64,000 nucleotides of DNA from Pisaster brevispinus (lineage: Eukaryota > Echinodermata > Asteroidea > Forcipulatida > Asteriidae). Shown here in pieces: positions 13,601-21,366 of the stretch; the first letter of the stretch is position 1, and every line of letters starts with the position of its first letter. A program made the translations under genes and the position numbers. Below the pieces are notes generated by a model, which saw only the letters and a list, made by a program, of their open reading frames with translations, was not told the DNA's origin and searched no databases. The stretch spans positions 32,265,272 to 32,329,271 of the forward strand of contig JAMKCF010000001.1 of the NCBI GenBank assembly GCA_023634235.1, read 5' to 3'.

Positions 13601-16600
13601 TTGTTACTGATTAATTTTCTAGGGCCTACTTACTTATTTGTTTGTTTTCTATTGCTCACTTTTTTTTGCTTTTGTCTGGTTTACGTCTTTATTCACCTTC
13701 TTGTTTTTGCTCCTTTGTCCTGTTAATTTGTTTTGTTTGTTTTGGTCAAATAAATAATAATAATAATAATCAAAATGTATAGTTAGTCTTTTTGCTTTCA
13801 CTTCAGTCAAGATCAACCCTCAAAACAATTAAAGGTCACATTATTTATGGTTTCTGATGACTGTTTTCTTTTTTTTTTAGTAGATAAAGTACGGCAAGGA
13901 TGATTTTCCACTAACTGTTAGCAAAAAAAACAACATCAAAATATATAGTTAGTGTTTTTGCTTTCACTTCAGTCAGGATCAACCCTCAAAACAATTAAAG
14001 GTAGGGTCAGCGATTGGCTTTTTGTCAATGTAATGCTACAGTGGGGCAGTTGTTGTGCAGGGTTTTAAGATGTTTTTTAACAACATAAGCATTTACCTTT
14101 AAGTTGAGCTGAGTTTATTGCAAGAAACTCCTCCTTCATCATCTCTTGGCTCCTCCCTTCCCTGGTGTCTTTTGATTCTCTTGATCTCCAACTGGCTGAC
14201 TGGGGTCGTGACTTTTGACCTCTGACCCCTGGCTCAACGACGCCCTTATGCGGGGCCGGTCGGGACTTCGCCGACGCTGGCCTCTTTGTGTGCGCTAAGG
14301 GAGGGCCAGATGCTGTGATGGAATCGGCCAAGGTTGGCCTTTGGCCACCGGCCTGTAGACCGTCTCCAACTGACCGTCTGGCACCCCACGTGGAACTGGA
14401 CGTTGCCCAGCGTCTGTTGTACATTGGATTGTCGATCAGTTGCCCCGTTCTGCTCTTGGTGGTGGAGGATTTCAGCCGCAGGACACCCTGGCCGCTCCTC
14501 TGAGGGCCGGCACTGCTTGGACGAGGCTTGACTTTTGCATCATCGGAACCCGACACATGGCAGCTCTCGTTCAATAGTTTACTTACATCAGCATGGTGCG
14601 GAAGGGCAAAGGTCACTTCATGAGCTGCTGGCTGGGGGCGACTATCAGGATGATTAGCGTCCATATCAGAGACTTTAGAGAGTCTTCCTGTTTCATTAGC
14701 AGCAAGCCACGCATCAACTCTGTTTGGCAGGTCACCTCGTCCAACTCCTCCGACCCCTTTACCATCCCCTTGTCCCCCAAGCAACTCTTCTACCGCACCT
14801 GGACTTGCCACTCGTGGGAAATCACCTCCGCCATCCGTGGTCAATCTGGGAACAAAATTGGCAATTTTTCCCATCACAGTGGCCTCATTGTCAGCCCCTT
14901 TTCTGAGAATGTTTTCATCCTGAGCTTGGTGTGCCACTTGAATGTCCCAAGCACTCCCTGACGTCATCCCCGTCCGCCCAGTATACACAGGGGCTGCAGA
15001 AAGATCTAACTTGTCTACAAATTGAAGACCAGAACTATCTTGGTCTTGAGCAGCTGCGCTGAGAAAATCAGCTTCACACACTTGACACTTAGAGCTCACG
15101 GTTGTATTTAAACCGTTACACTCTGGGCATGTCTTAACAAATTGGTTCCGAACATCATCCAGTTTTGGACCATCACCAGCTGGTCCGACCAAGAGTGGTT
15201 TTACGGTCTGTGATGTCCTGAAAATATCTTCAACCATCAAGTCATCATTGACGTCCTTTTTACGACCATCAGTAACTTCGCGATCTCCAACTCTTTCACA
15301 ACTTTCCACTTGTTGGATTTGACTTTTTCGAGGTGAAACCCTTTTCTGATAGTCTCTTCTTCTTTCATGATGTTCCCTAACCCCATCAACGTGTCGTTCT
15401 GGAGTCTTTGGTCGCCTGGGACTTTTATTCCTCACGGGCGCTTCCGAACTAATTTTGGGTTTATGTCGTTTTACATGAGTACTTTTCCTTTCACTGTGAG
15501 GTGGCCTCGGTTTGAATGCAGCACTTTTCATCAACCGGTCTGGATCAGAGTCTGTACTCTGCTCGGAGCAGAAAAAGTTTCCAATTTCAGTTCCCAAAGG
15601 GTGTGGGAGAGGTGCAGAGTTGATTACTACGTCTTTGTTAGTGTTGGCGTCTAAACTTAAAGGACGGACGGTACAAGCAGAAACAGAACTCGTCTTTTTG
15701 TTAGTTTCAGAGCGGCCTTGCTTGTTTTCCAATTTGTGGTTATCGTCACGTAAAGATTTATCTGTTGAAAAGAAATCATCACAATTATTGCTGGTGGGGG
15801 GTTCTTCCTGCCCGCTTTGAGAGTTTGAGGAGCCACCGCTTTGACTCCACGACTTCTTCTGCGAAGGCAGTTTAGGATCACTCAACCTGTTGGATGCATC
15901 AAGGTTACTTCTTGAATGACCTTCTGTCCCCAAGAATTCCTGGTCTTGAGCCGGCTTAACCTCGTTGAGCCTCATCACTTGTTTGAGAGGTGAGAATGGT
16001 CTCTCTTGAGGCCGGTGAGTGCTCAAGCCAAGGTCCTCCTCAAAGTCGTCCCCGACTCGGTCAACATTTTGTTCATCGACTTCATCTTCCCAAGTGTCAT
16101 CAAGCTCGGATGAGTCTTTGTGACTCGATGGCTGACGCAAGTTGCTTTTCATTTTAAGGTCCTCAAACAGCCCGAGGCCCTCTAATTCACTCGATGTTAT
16201 TGCGGGTTGCGCGACCTTTGGTCTGTAATGCTTTTCTGGTTTTGAAGTAGACTTTAAAGGACTCTTTGAAAAGCTCACATCAGGTGAGACTGTTTCTAAC
16301 GGTGGATCTTGATCTATATCTTGTTTTCCATCTCCATCATCAAGACCACAGTAGTCCGACTCGAGATTTTGTTTAAGAGCTCTTGATGAACTCTTCTCCT
16401 TTGCCAACTTCTTCTTTTTCAAGTTTTGGCTCAAACTTTGAATGTACTTTCTCAGGATCTCATCTCCTTGTTTAGCTGCTTCCTGTAACGCCCCAAGGTC
16501 AAAGGTCATGTCATTCTCCAGAGATTCTGAGGAGGTGTTCCCTTGAGGGGCAGCGAGGGTCTCCTCACCGATGTCATTCTTATCCAAACTTGAGCTTTTA

Positions 16601-17907
16601 CTTACAGATGGCGACTGCGGTTCGGAGACTATATTATTGGAATTCAATTGAACAGAATCCACTGATGGAATGACATCAGCCCTCCCCACTTCTTCTGAGA
16701 CTTGCTGTTTCCAAGACGTCCTTACATCTTGTTTCAAGCTGGATGGCATGGGAGCAAATATTCTCTCGACTTCTGTCTCACTTGACAGTCGTTCTTGACG
16801 GCCAGCATGAGCTGCTGGTTTCAACCTCAGGTCCTGCTGTGACAAGCCAGCCATGAGTTCATCATGCACCCGATTCCTCGTCTGACGCACCTCACTCATC
16901 TGATGCAGTATATTCTGAGCGTACACTGCACTGTGGTCGTCTGCTGCCCTCACTGGCTGCGTCACAGCGTCATCCTGACGATAGATGTACTTCTTCAAGT
17001 GCTTCTTCCTGGAATCCAGATGCTCTACATGACCACTGGAGTATATCCTATCTTCTGTATCATGATGCTCTGTGAAATCAAGATGATACCTATAATCAGC
17101 AGGATCTTTGAAATCAACTTGATCTCTGATATCTACGCCATCTCTTGATTGTATCTGATCTGTGAGATAATCCTTATCTTTTGAGGACAAGTTATCTCTT
17201 GAATCAACAAAATGTCTCGAATCAAAACGATCGCCAATCAAATCAGTATGAGTTCTTGAATCAACATAATTTCTCGAATCAGTAGATGCTTCGTCTCTTT
17301 TTATCACTGCTTTTGACTTTCTCGTTATCTCGCCGTTTAAATCCTGGCGGTGTGGTTTTTGAAGATGATTTCTGAGCCGAGCCTCATAATCAATTGAAGC
17401 AGTTTCTAAACTGCCTTGAACTGATGGGTTTGATGTCGACAGATGAGCTACTTTGTCGCCTTGAACATTTCCGATTGTTCGAGGTCTTGGTTTGTGTGTT
17501 TGGAAAAGCTCTTCAACATCGTTTGATATCTCAAACTCTTCAGAGTTCAATAGGTCCATTGTTGATTTTCTCTTTTCCGCCACTTGTTGATAACTGATTC
17601 CGTTGCTCTCGTGTTTATTGCCCTTCCGAGAATTTCTGTTATCTTTCCTGTTAGCATCAAGAGAGTAATGTTGCGTTTTCTTGTTTGTTTTAGGAATGGC
17701 ACCAGTCTGGCTGTAAGTCGTGGCTCCGTAACTTGATTTGCTCTTGGGTCCATTTTGTTCTGCTTGGCTGTTTGTTTTCGATGCCGAGCCATTCGTGCTT
17801 GATTTCTCCTTTGAGGGTGGGCTTGGACTCGGAGGGTAGTGTTGATCAAAGTAAGCAAGTCTTTTGAGTCGCAGGTCGCTTAGGTGAGGTTTTCTTGCAC
17901 TCTCCAT
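1572..17907 (-). CDS. F-box / leucine-rich-repeat protein with a giant disordered N-terminus (partial gene, 9 exons seen)
   Basis: Coding exons in transcript order are 17907-14097, 13472-13396, 12352-12202, 11438-11278, 10342-10191, 9476-9396, 8720-8609, 2529-2452 and 1699-1572. All junctions are GT-AG and in phase, giving at least 1583 residues. The first about 1270 residues are Ser/Lys/Asp/Gln-rich and contain a CPEC-x9-CQVC zinc ribbon. Next come a linker, an F-box (LPDEILLHIFSYL) and at least six Cys-containing LRRs of the FBXL/AMN1 type, for example TSLCLNGCQSVSDECL. By family knowledge such proteins bind SKP1-CUL1 through the F-box and substrate through the LRRs, so a cytosolic or nuclear ubiquitin-ligase adaptor role is inferred. 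The last visible exon ends mid-codon at a donor, so the 3' end lies left of the window. An in-frame TAG directly precedes the start exon next to an AG, so upstream 5' exons are possible. I do not recognise a named orthologue. Confidence 0.85.
2200..2330 (+). repeat. Dispersed repeat carrying CTCTGCTAGGGT
   Basis: The same stretch recurs near 20995-21115, 23640-24000, 28735-28810 and 29260-29310. It includes ACCATAGGTC, TTTTTGGTTGGTAAGCAG and GTTTGCAAC. It is a fragment of the inverted-repeat element seen whole at 23625-24002. Confidence 0.55.
2452..2529 (-). CDS. F-box/LRR gene: LRR exon
   Basis: The exon encodes VTDDCISVLAGHL then LKHLDLRGCKQ. It is 78 bp, phase 0 to 0, with acceptor TATTATTAG and donor CAG|GTAAGA. 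Confidence 0.88.
2540..2960 (-). repeat. MITE-like repeat R2 (partial)
   Basis: The sequence shares TAATGCTGATTCATAGGCAG, long runs around ATTCATGCATGAATC and CATTAATTTTTGGAGTA with copies at 6931-7740, 8751-9317 and 33700-34475. It sits just upstream of the 2452-2529 exon within the same intron. Confidence 0.55.
3482..3850 (+). repeat. Diverged tandem duplication, period about 190 bp
   Basis: CTTTCCTTAAATTTC occurs at 3482 and 3672. Both are followed by matching GGATGTTTCAA, AACTATGA and ATTGCATTC blocks. No coding potential is seen. Confidence 0.6.
4336..4480 (+). repeat. MITE fragment related to the CAATTTCATAG family
   Basis: CCCAATTTCATAGAGCTGCT and a CTGCTTAG/AAGCAGAAA inverted pair match the better preserved copy at 8260-8497 and another at 27794-27943. 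Confidence 0.45.
4507..4745 (+). repeat. 240-bp repeat with imperfect inverted ends
   Basis: It begins CCAATAGATAGGTTGCAAT and ends in TCTATTGGGAACTATCTA. GCCATCTTTACGGGCAA near the left end is inverted near the right end. A near-identical copy lies at 37628-37866 in ACTL6A intron 5. Confidence 0.65.
5262..5400 (-). repeat. tRNA-derived SINE, family A
   Basis: The minus strand reads GGGAGCCGCCAACAT, GGCTGGATAGCTTAGTTGG and GGTTGTTGGTTCAAAACCC. It has the same leader and body as the copy at 232-345, with a second block of the family (AAACTGACTGGGTAA) near 5565. Confidence 0.65.
5746..6167. repeat. Three tandem 140-bp palindromic MITE units
   Basis: The units occupy 5746-5885, 5887-6026 and 6028-6167, each separated by a single T. 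Each starts GGGGTCGATTTCACAAAG and ends in its inverted complement (the third unit has diverged slightly), with inner palindromes CTAGGACTAGTCCTA and TAAGACTAGTCTTA. Units are nearly identical, which implies recent tandem amplification. Confidence 0.85.
6530..6834 (+). repeat. hAT-like MITE (GGGATGTGAT ends), copy 1
   Basis: The element begins GGGATGTGATAGGCTG and contains GCGAGGGCGAAAACTTGCGA, a T/G homopolymer tract and an end reading GAGAAACCACACCCT. The same architecture is seen at 12776-13067 and, inverted, at about 42546-42800. Confidence 0.55.
6931..7740 (+). repeat. MITE-like repeat R2
   Basis: The ends AAAGGTAGAGTCATAGATTG and TTGGAGTATTTACCTACCTT match the ends of copies at 8751-9317 and 33700-34475. 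Internal sequence includes ATTCATGCATGAATC-type palindromes and a low-complexity CAAACAAA tract. Confidence 0.55.
7880..8252 (+). repeat. MITE-like repeat R1 with inverted termini
   Basis: The element opens AAAGGCAGGGTGTACTTTGG and closes AAAGTACACCCTACCTTT, giving inverted ends of about 25 bp. A second copy lies at 51780-52163. It contains the AAACCTTTCT/AGGCATGAA internal block. Confidence 0.7.
8260..8497 (+). repeat. MITE with GGCCCCAATTTCATAG ends
   Basis: The left end, with TAGCTCTGCTTACCG, is inverted at the right end as CGGTAAGCAGAGCCATAACT. It abuts the R1 element, so two small elements lie back to back. Confidence 0.6.
8609..8720 (-). CDS. F-box/LRR gene: LRR exon
   Basis: The exon encodes LQVLEVLGCLQLSPETLLL and LRTLNIGQCYK. 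The acceptor is TTCTTCACAG and the donor TACAAG|GTAAGT. It leaves phase 0 and joins directly in frame to the exon at 2529, across a 6-kb repeat-filled intron. Confidence 0.88.
8751..9317 (+). repeat. MITE-like repeat R2
   Basis: It begins AAGGTAGGGTCATGCATT, ends with TATGACTCTGCC, and shares internal blocks with the copy at 6931-7740. It sits in the intron between two LRR exons. Confidence 0.5.
9396..9476 (-). CDS. F-box/LRR gene: LRR exon
   Basis: This 81-bp exon encodes LTSLCLNGCQSVSDECLNK, a Cys-containing LRR. The acceptor is GAATTCAG and the donor AAAGAG|GTGAGT. Phase 2 is kept across the exon. Confidence 0.88.
9572..9662 (+). repeat. tRNA-derived SINE, family B (head fragment)
   Basis: AAGCGCACTGGACTCGAACT and then GCGGGTTCGAGTCCTGGTC (box B) followed by TATGTCCTTAACC match the head of the family B SINE at 28813. 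Confidence 0.5.
10191..10342 (-). CDS. F-box/LRR gene: LRR exon
   Basis: The exon encodes two LRR cores, ELNVSGCTGGELTGDSL and LTSLDASWCQVTDNGLAAI. The acceptor is TTGTTATTTCAG and the donor AAAAG|GTATGT, in phase 0 and out phase 2. Confidence 0.9.
10818..11092 (+). mobile_element. 3' end of a non-LTR retrotransposon (CR1/L2-like)
   Basis: The plus strand encodes the typical C-terminus of a LINE polyprotein: GSFSVYGPKIWNKLPVQIRN then LTSFKTLLKAHLFQQ and a stop. A short 3' UTR and a (TTGA)n tail follow. It is 5' truncated, as expected from target-primed insertion, and lies in an intron of the F-box/LRR gene. Confidence 0.75.
11278..11438 (-). CDS. F-box/LRR gene: end of F-box and first LRR
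   Basis: The exon starts after TATCCATAG and completes the Trp expected at the end of the F-box. It then encodes HPVRLSITQCHG and NGLRNLFRSCADSLQ. The donor is CAG|GTAAAG. The 161 bp keep the frame exactly. Confidence 0.87.
11740..12157 (-). repeat. tRNA-derived SINE, family B (near full length)
   Basis: The minus-strand head GTGGCCGAGCGGATAAGAGC with box B GGGTTCGAGTCCTGGTC is followed by a body that includes GGGACGTAAAG. The tail contains AGCGCT and (ATT)n. The tRNA part is class II-like (Leu/Ser type). Confidence 0.8.
12202..12352 (-). CDS. F-box/LRR gene: F-box exon
   Basis: The exon encodes IWELLPDEILLHIFSYL followed by SFADLIQCAVSCSRFHRIAMD, a textbook F-box with the LP...IL..IF.YL core and the CAxVCxxF-like second half. 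The acceptor is TTTACAG and the donor TTGT|GTGAGT, in phase 0 and out phase 1. Confidence 0.9.
12776..13067 (+). repeat. hAT-like MITE with target duplication, copy 2
   Basis: The ends AGGGATGTGAT and ATCACATCCCT are perfect inverted repeats. TAAACAC flanks both sides, which fits the 8-bp target duplication of hAT elements with one mismatch. The interior has the same cell-like order as the copy at 6530, with an A20+ run. Confidence 0.65.
13396..13472 (-). CDS. F-box/LRR gene: linker exon
   Basis: The acceptor TTTGCTGACAG and donor GAT|GTAAGT flank 77 bp. The exon takes phase 1 from the big exon and leaves phase 0. It encodes EGLASRALNTSL...TFQLICD, with no recognised domain. Confidence 0.7.
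13771..14005 (+). repeat. Direct duplication, period 166 bp
   Basis: A block of about 68 bp containing GCTTTCACTTCAGTCA and CCCTCAAAACAATTAAAGGT occurs at 13771 and again at 13937. It lies between the linker exon and the giant exon of the F-box/LRR gene. Confidence 0.65.
14097..17907 (-). CDS. F-box/LRR gene: 3.8-kb coding exon (disordered region plus zinc ribbon)
   Basis: This exon is open for 1270 codons from ATG at 17907 to a donor (AAAG|GTAAAT) at 14097, leaving phase 1. ATG 17907 is preferred over the in-frame TTG at 17913 because it is the first AUG and has a GCCATGG context. Landmarks are degenerate Asp-Ser-Arg repeats at residues of about 200-290, a Lys-rich helix (LKKKKLAKEK) near 490-510, acidic patches near 600-640 and a Cys4 zinc ribbon near 926-950. 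Several plus-strand open frames inside it are shadows. Confidence 0.88.
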
Positions 17908-20900
17908 GGCCAAAGAATCACCAGTTACCTATCAAAATGAAGTACATGTAAAGATGTATCACGGAAAGCCCAGAAAATTTGAAAGGGTACATTGCCTTCA
18001 AACCTCTTGAAAGTTTGCCAATTTGACATCCTTTTGTTAAGACAAACGAGTTGTTTGCGTGCAAAACATCTACAAATGTGTACAGTGTGTTGTAATTAGT
18101 AAGTGGAAATACAACCAGCGGAACATACGTCCACACCATTTTGTGGAGTCAAAAATCTGTTTCTGTATTAATACAGACCCGGTGCAGTAACTGGGGCAGT
18201 CGTACGAAAACAGTTGCTAACATTTTGAAAAAAATGGAGTACAGCCAGCGCCCCAAATAATTCCGCTGGAATATACTGCCCTGGGTCTAGTTCAACAAAA
18301 ATGCAAAATGGCTGACTGCGCATGCATGTCGAGTCATGTGTCATGAAAATACTAACAACCCACACAATTTCAATGTAAATTTATACTAAAAAATCATTAT
18401 TCTACTTTTCGAATATATTTTAAACCATTATTCATTTCATAACATTAACATTAAACACTTTTTATAGACCAAGGCAGCCAATGACAGAAGGCAACATGCC
18501 CCTTGAATTATCTCAATTCATAATCAAAATGATCTCATGATAATCTCCGAAACGAACACGTCTGGTGGTGGTGGTGTACCCGTCTGCTCGTGTCGTGTCG
18601 TCGTGACAAGAATACAATTTCAGTAAAATTGAAATAACTTGGAATTACCAAACCATGCTTTGCCCAATCAGCATTCAAGTCACAGTCATATTCAGATTGC
18701 ATACCTTAAATTCAAGGACGATTTATAGATTTTTAGGAAGGTTAATTCTACCCACACATCTGTCGATCTCGACTGTCATAACTGTTTGCTGTTACCTAGC
18801 TGCTGGGAAAAAGAGTACCAGAGAATTCGGATACGGCCTGAGACTATTGAGGGCGCCCTACAACATTATTTTGATGAATATTAAATTGCAAGCCAGCCAG
18901 CAAGTGCCGGTTGTGTTTGCGGAACCGATAATCATGATAATTAGAAGATTGATGCTGATTAAAAACTCGTGTATTTTGGAGTTTGACTCCGCTCGTCCTA
19001 TGATTATTGTGCAATTCTAGTGCAATTCACCATTCAAGTACTTGCTGGTTTGTATGCTTTACACGTGTCGTTAGATTTCCCTCTTTTTAAATTTGATTGA
19101 TAACAACATGCAACTTTTGTACTTTGTGTACTGTTGCTGACTGATGACCTGGTTTTTTCCGGCCTGTCGTCTGTTGTGGTCTGAGCAAAGGTTGGGGTTT
19201 AATTATGCTCTAGGCGAGCTCGTTCAGCTGACATGGAAGCTAGTCAAGCTCATATACTACTTAGTGTACGTACGGGCAAAAGCCAGTTTTCGCTGCAGCA
19301 CTCGGCAGTCCCCAGCAACTTCAACTTGGTGAATAGAACCATAGAGCAACAGTGCAATTAAATACATTTCAAGTTTGGTAAGTAAACAAGTTCACCTGCC
19401 GCTAGCTCCCCCCCCCCCCCTGTGTACTGAACCCTTTTCAATCGGAGCAAATCCACCTGCCATCACTGGCCATTCATCATACAGTCACTCATTATCATTA
19501 TGATTGTCACACCTGCAGGGTCCTACTACTTGCCGTCAACTCACCGACTTGCCGTCAACTCGCCGTCAACTCATTTTCGTGCCGTCAACTCATTAAATAT
19601 ACATCAAAAAATTATAAATGGGGCATGGAAGTGTTAAGTCTGGGCTAAACTACATATTTCTTATGGTTTTTGGTACAATTTCATTTACAAAAATGATTTT
19701 GTGTTGATAAATAAATAGTATAAACTCAGCAAATATAGCGCCCTCTGATGTCCATCCATAGCTTGATACTTGCATTTCACACCCATACCATGAATGGTAC
19801 AGTCCAAGCTCCGTGAAAAGGAAAGATTGCGGCCAACGGCTAAGCGTTTATACTATTTATTTATCAACACAAAATCGTTTTTGTAAATGAAATTGTACCG
19901 AAAACCATAAGAAATATGTAGTTTAGCCCAGATTTAACACTTCCATGCCCCATTTATAATTTTTTGATGTATATTTAATGAGTTGACGGCACGAAAATGA
20001 GTTGACGGCGAGTTGACGGCAAGTCGGCGAGTTGACGGCAAGTAGTAGGACCGCACCTGCACACATTGTCATAATTATAATATTTATTTCTTCATTTTCT
20101 TACTTAGTCTTACATGTCTTACTCTAGAGTTTAGTCTTACCTCCATCATGTCTATCCTTTACGTCTGACTGTTTTTGACATTCTAATATAAAATAGAGGT
20201 TCCTAAAATAGTGTAGTTAGTAAGTTGTCAATGTCATTACAGACATTAGGCCTCTATAACACTTTAACAGTCATGATATTGATATTAACCGAAAATAATA
20301 TTTTTAAAAGACATACAATTTCTATATTATTTTCCAAGGTCGTACAATGTAGTATTTTTTTGCAATTTGAAATGGTGGCACAACAAGACCACAAACTTTT
20401 CTTTTTTTTTTAATATATGATGATCGTATTCACCACAGGCACATGACATCATTTTTGCAAGCTGTTTTCATTCTATCATATTCATAATCTACAATAAATT
20501 TACTTTTGAAATATAGGTTCAATCCGAGTCATAACAGTGGATGCTCTTCAGTCAGCTGTTGAGACAGCCTTAGCCGTAACTGTAGCGGCCAATTTGGACA
20601 CAGCCTAGGATGTCTCAACGGTATACTACTATAACTCAAATTTCAGGCATGCAACTTTTCAGCTGATCAGCTGATTTCCTCTTTTTTTTCTTTACTAGTA
20701 CTGCCATAGAAAACTGAGAAACACTGTACAAAGTTAAGTGTGGTTGGCAGTTTCCTCTTTTTTTCACAATTACAAAGTTGCATGCCTGAAATTTGGACCA
20801 GTTCTAAAAGTTCAGATGGTACAAATGTACACGGACCAATGAATTTGTGGCTACAGCTACATGTACAGCTACGACTCACTGTTGCTAAGGGTATTGCTAC

Positions 20901-21224
20901 TGTAAGGACGTCCTTTACTTCAATGTATGATGATGCGGCGATCCAGCTGTATCCGTAGTTCTCCACTTTCACAAATTTAAAATTCATTTAAAATTCATTT
21001 AGCTTTCGAGAAAGACTCTGCTAGGGTCGAAACGTCAGGCCACTAACATGACTAACGATTTTTTTGCATTTATACCATAGGTCCTTTTGGTTGGTAAGCA
21101 GTTTGCAACAGCTAATACTATGTTTCAAGTTTAAGATTCAATAATTCACAATTGTTTTCTTTCTTTTTCTGAAGGTGTTTTTCTTTTCAGATTGTTTAAT
21201 TACTCATAACACTTTAGAGGGACC
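17908..21224. other. Intergenic region between the F-box/LRR gene (minus) and SLC37A4 (plus)
   Basis: The two genes are divergently arranged, so promoters for both probably lie here. I see a large foldback element (19518-20053) and dispersed repeat fragments at 20556-20960 and 20990-21115. No coding exon is visible. A possible minus-strand donor (TTTAAG|GTATGC near 18703) could mark a non-coding first exon of the F-box/LRR gene, but this is weak. Confidence 0.5.
19518..20053. mobile_element. Foldback/MITE element with 207-bp inverted arms and 8-bp target duplication
   Basis: Arms at 19519-19725 and 19846-20052 are near-perfect inverted copies around a 120-bp loop. The outer end GGTCCTACTACTTGCCG is followed by tandem GCCGTCAACTC subrepeats. 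CACCTGCA flanks the element at 19510-19517 and 20054-20061, a clean 8-bp target-site duplication. No transposase frame is present, so it is non-autonomous. hAT, P or Merlin superfamilies are all compatible with 8 bp. Confidence 0.88.
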
Positions 21225-21366
21225 ATGGCTTCCTACACGATATGGCGATCCTCGATCTACTCCACGCTATTCGTGGGGTACTTTCTGTACTACCTCAACC
21301 GAAAGTCGTTCTCATTCCTGATGCCGTATGTTATCGAAGAGGAAGGAATGAACAAGAGTGAACTTG
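21225..21366 (+). CDS. SLC37A4: SLC37A4 exon 1
   Basis: ATG in GGACCATGG context; encodes MASYTIWRSS to KSEL; donor CTTG|GTGAGA; leaves phase 1. Contains the first membrane segment and the NRKSF motif. Confidence 0.95.

Noticed and set aside
14593..15820. Plus-strand open frames of 95-122 codons
   Set aside because: They lie opposite the giant minus-strand coding exon and show no motifs; shadows of the real frame.
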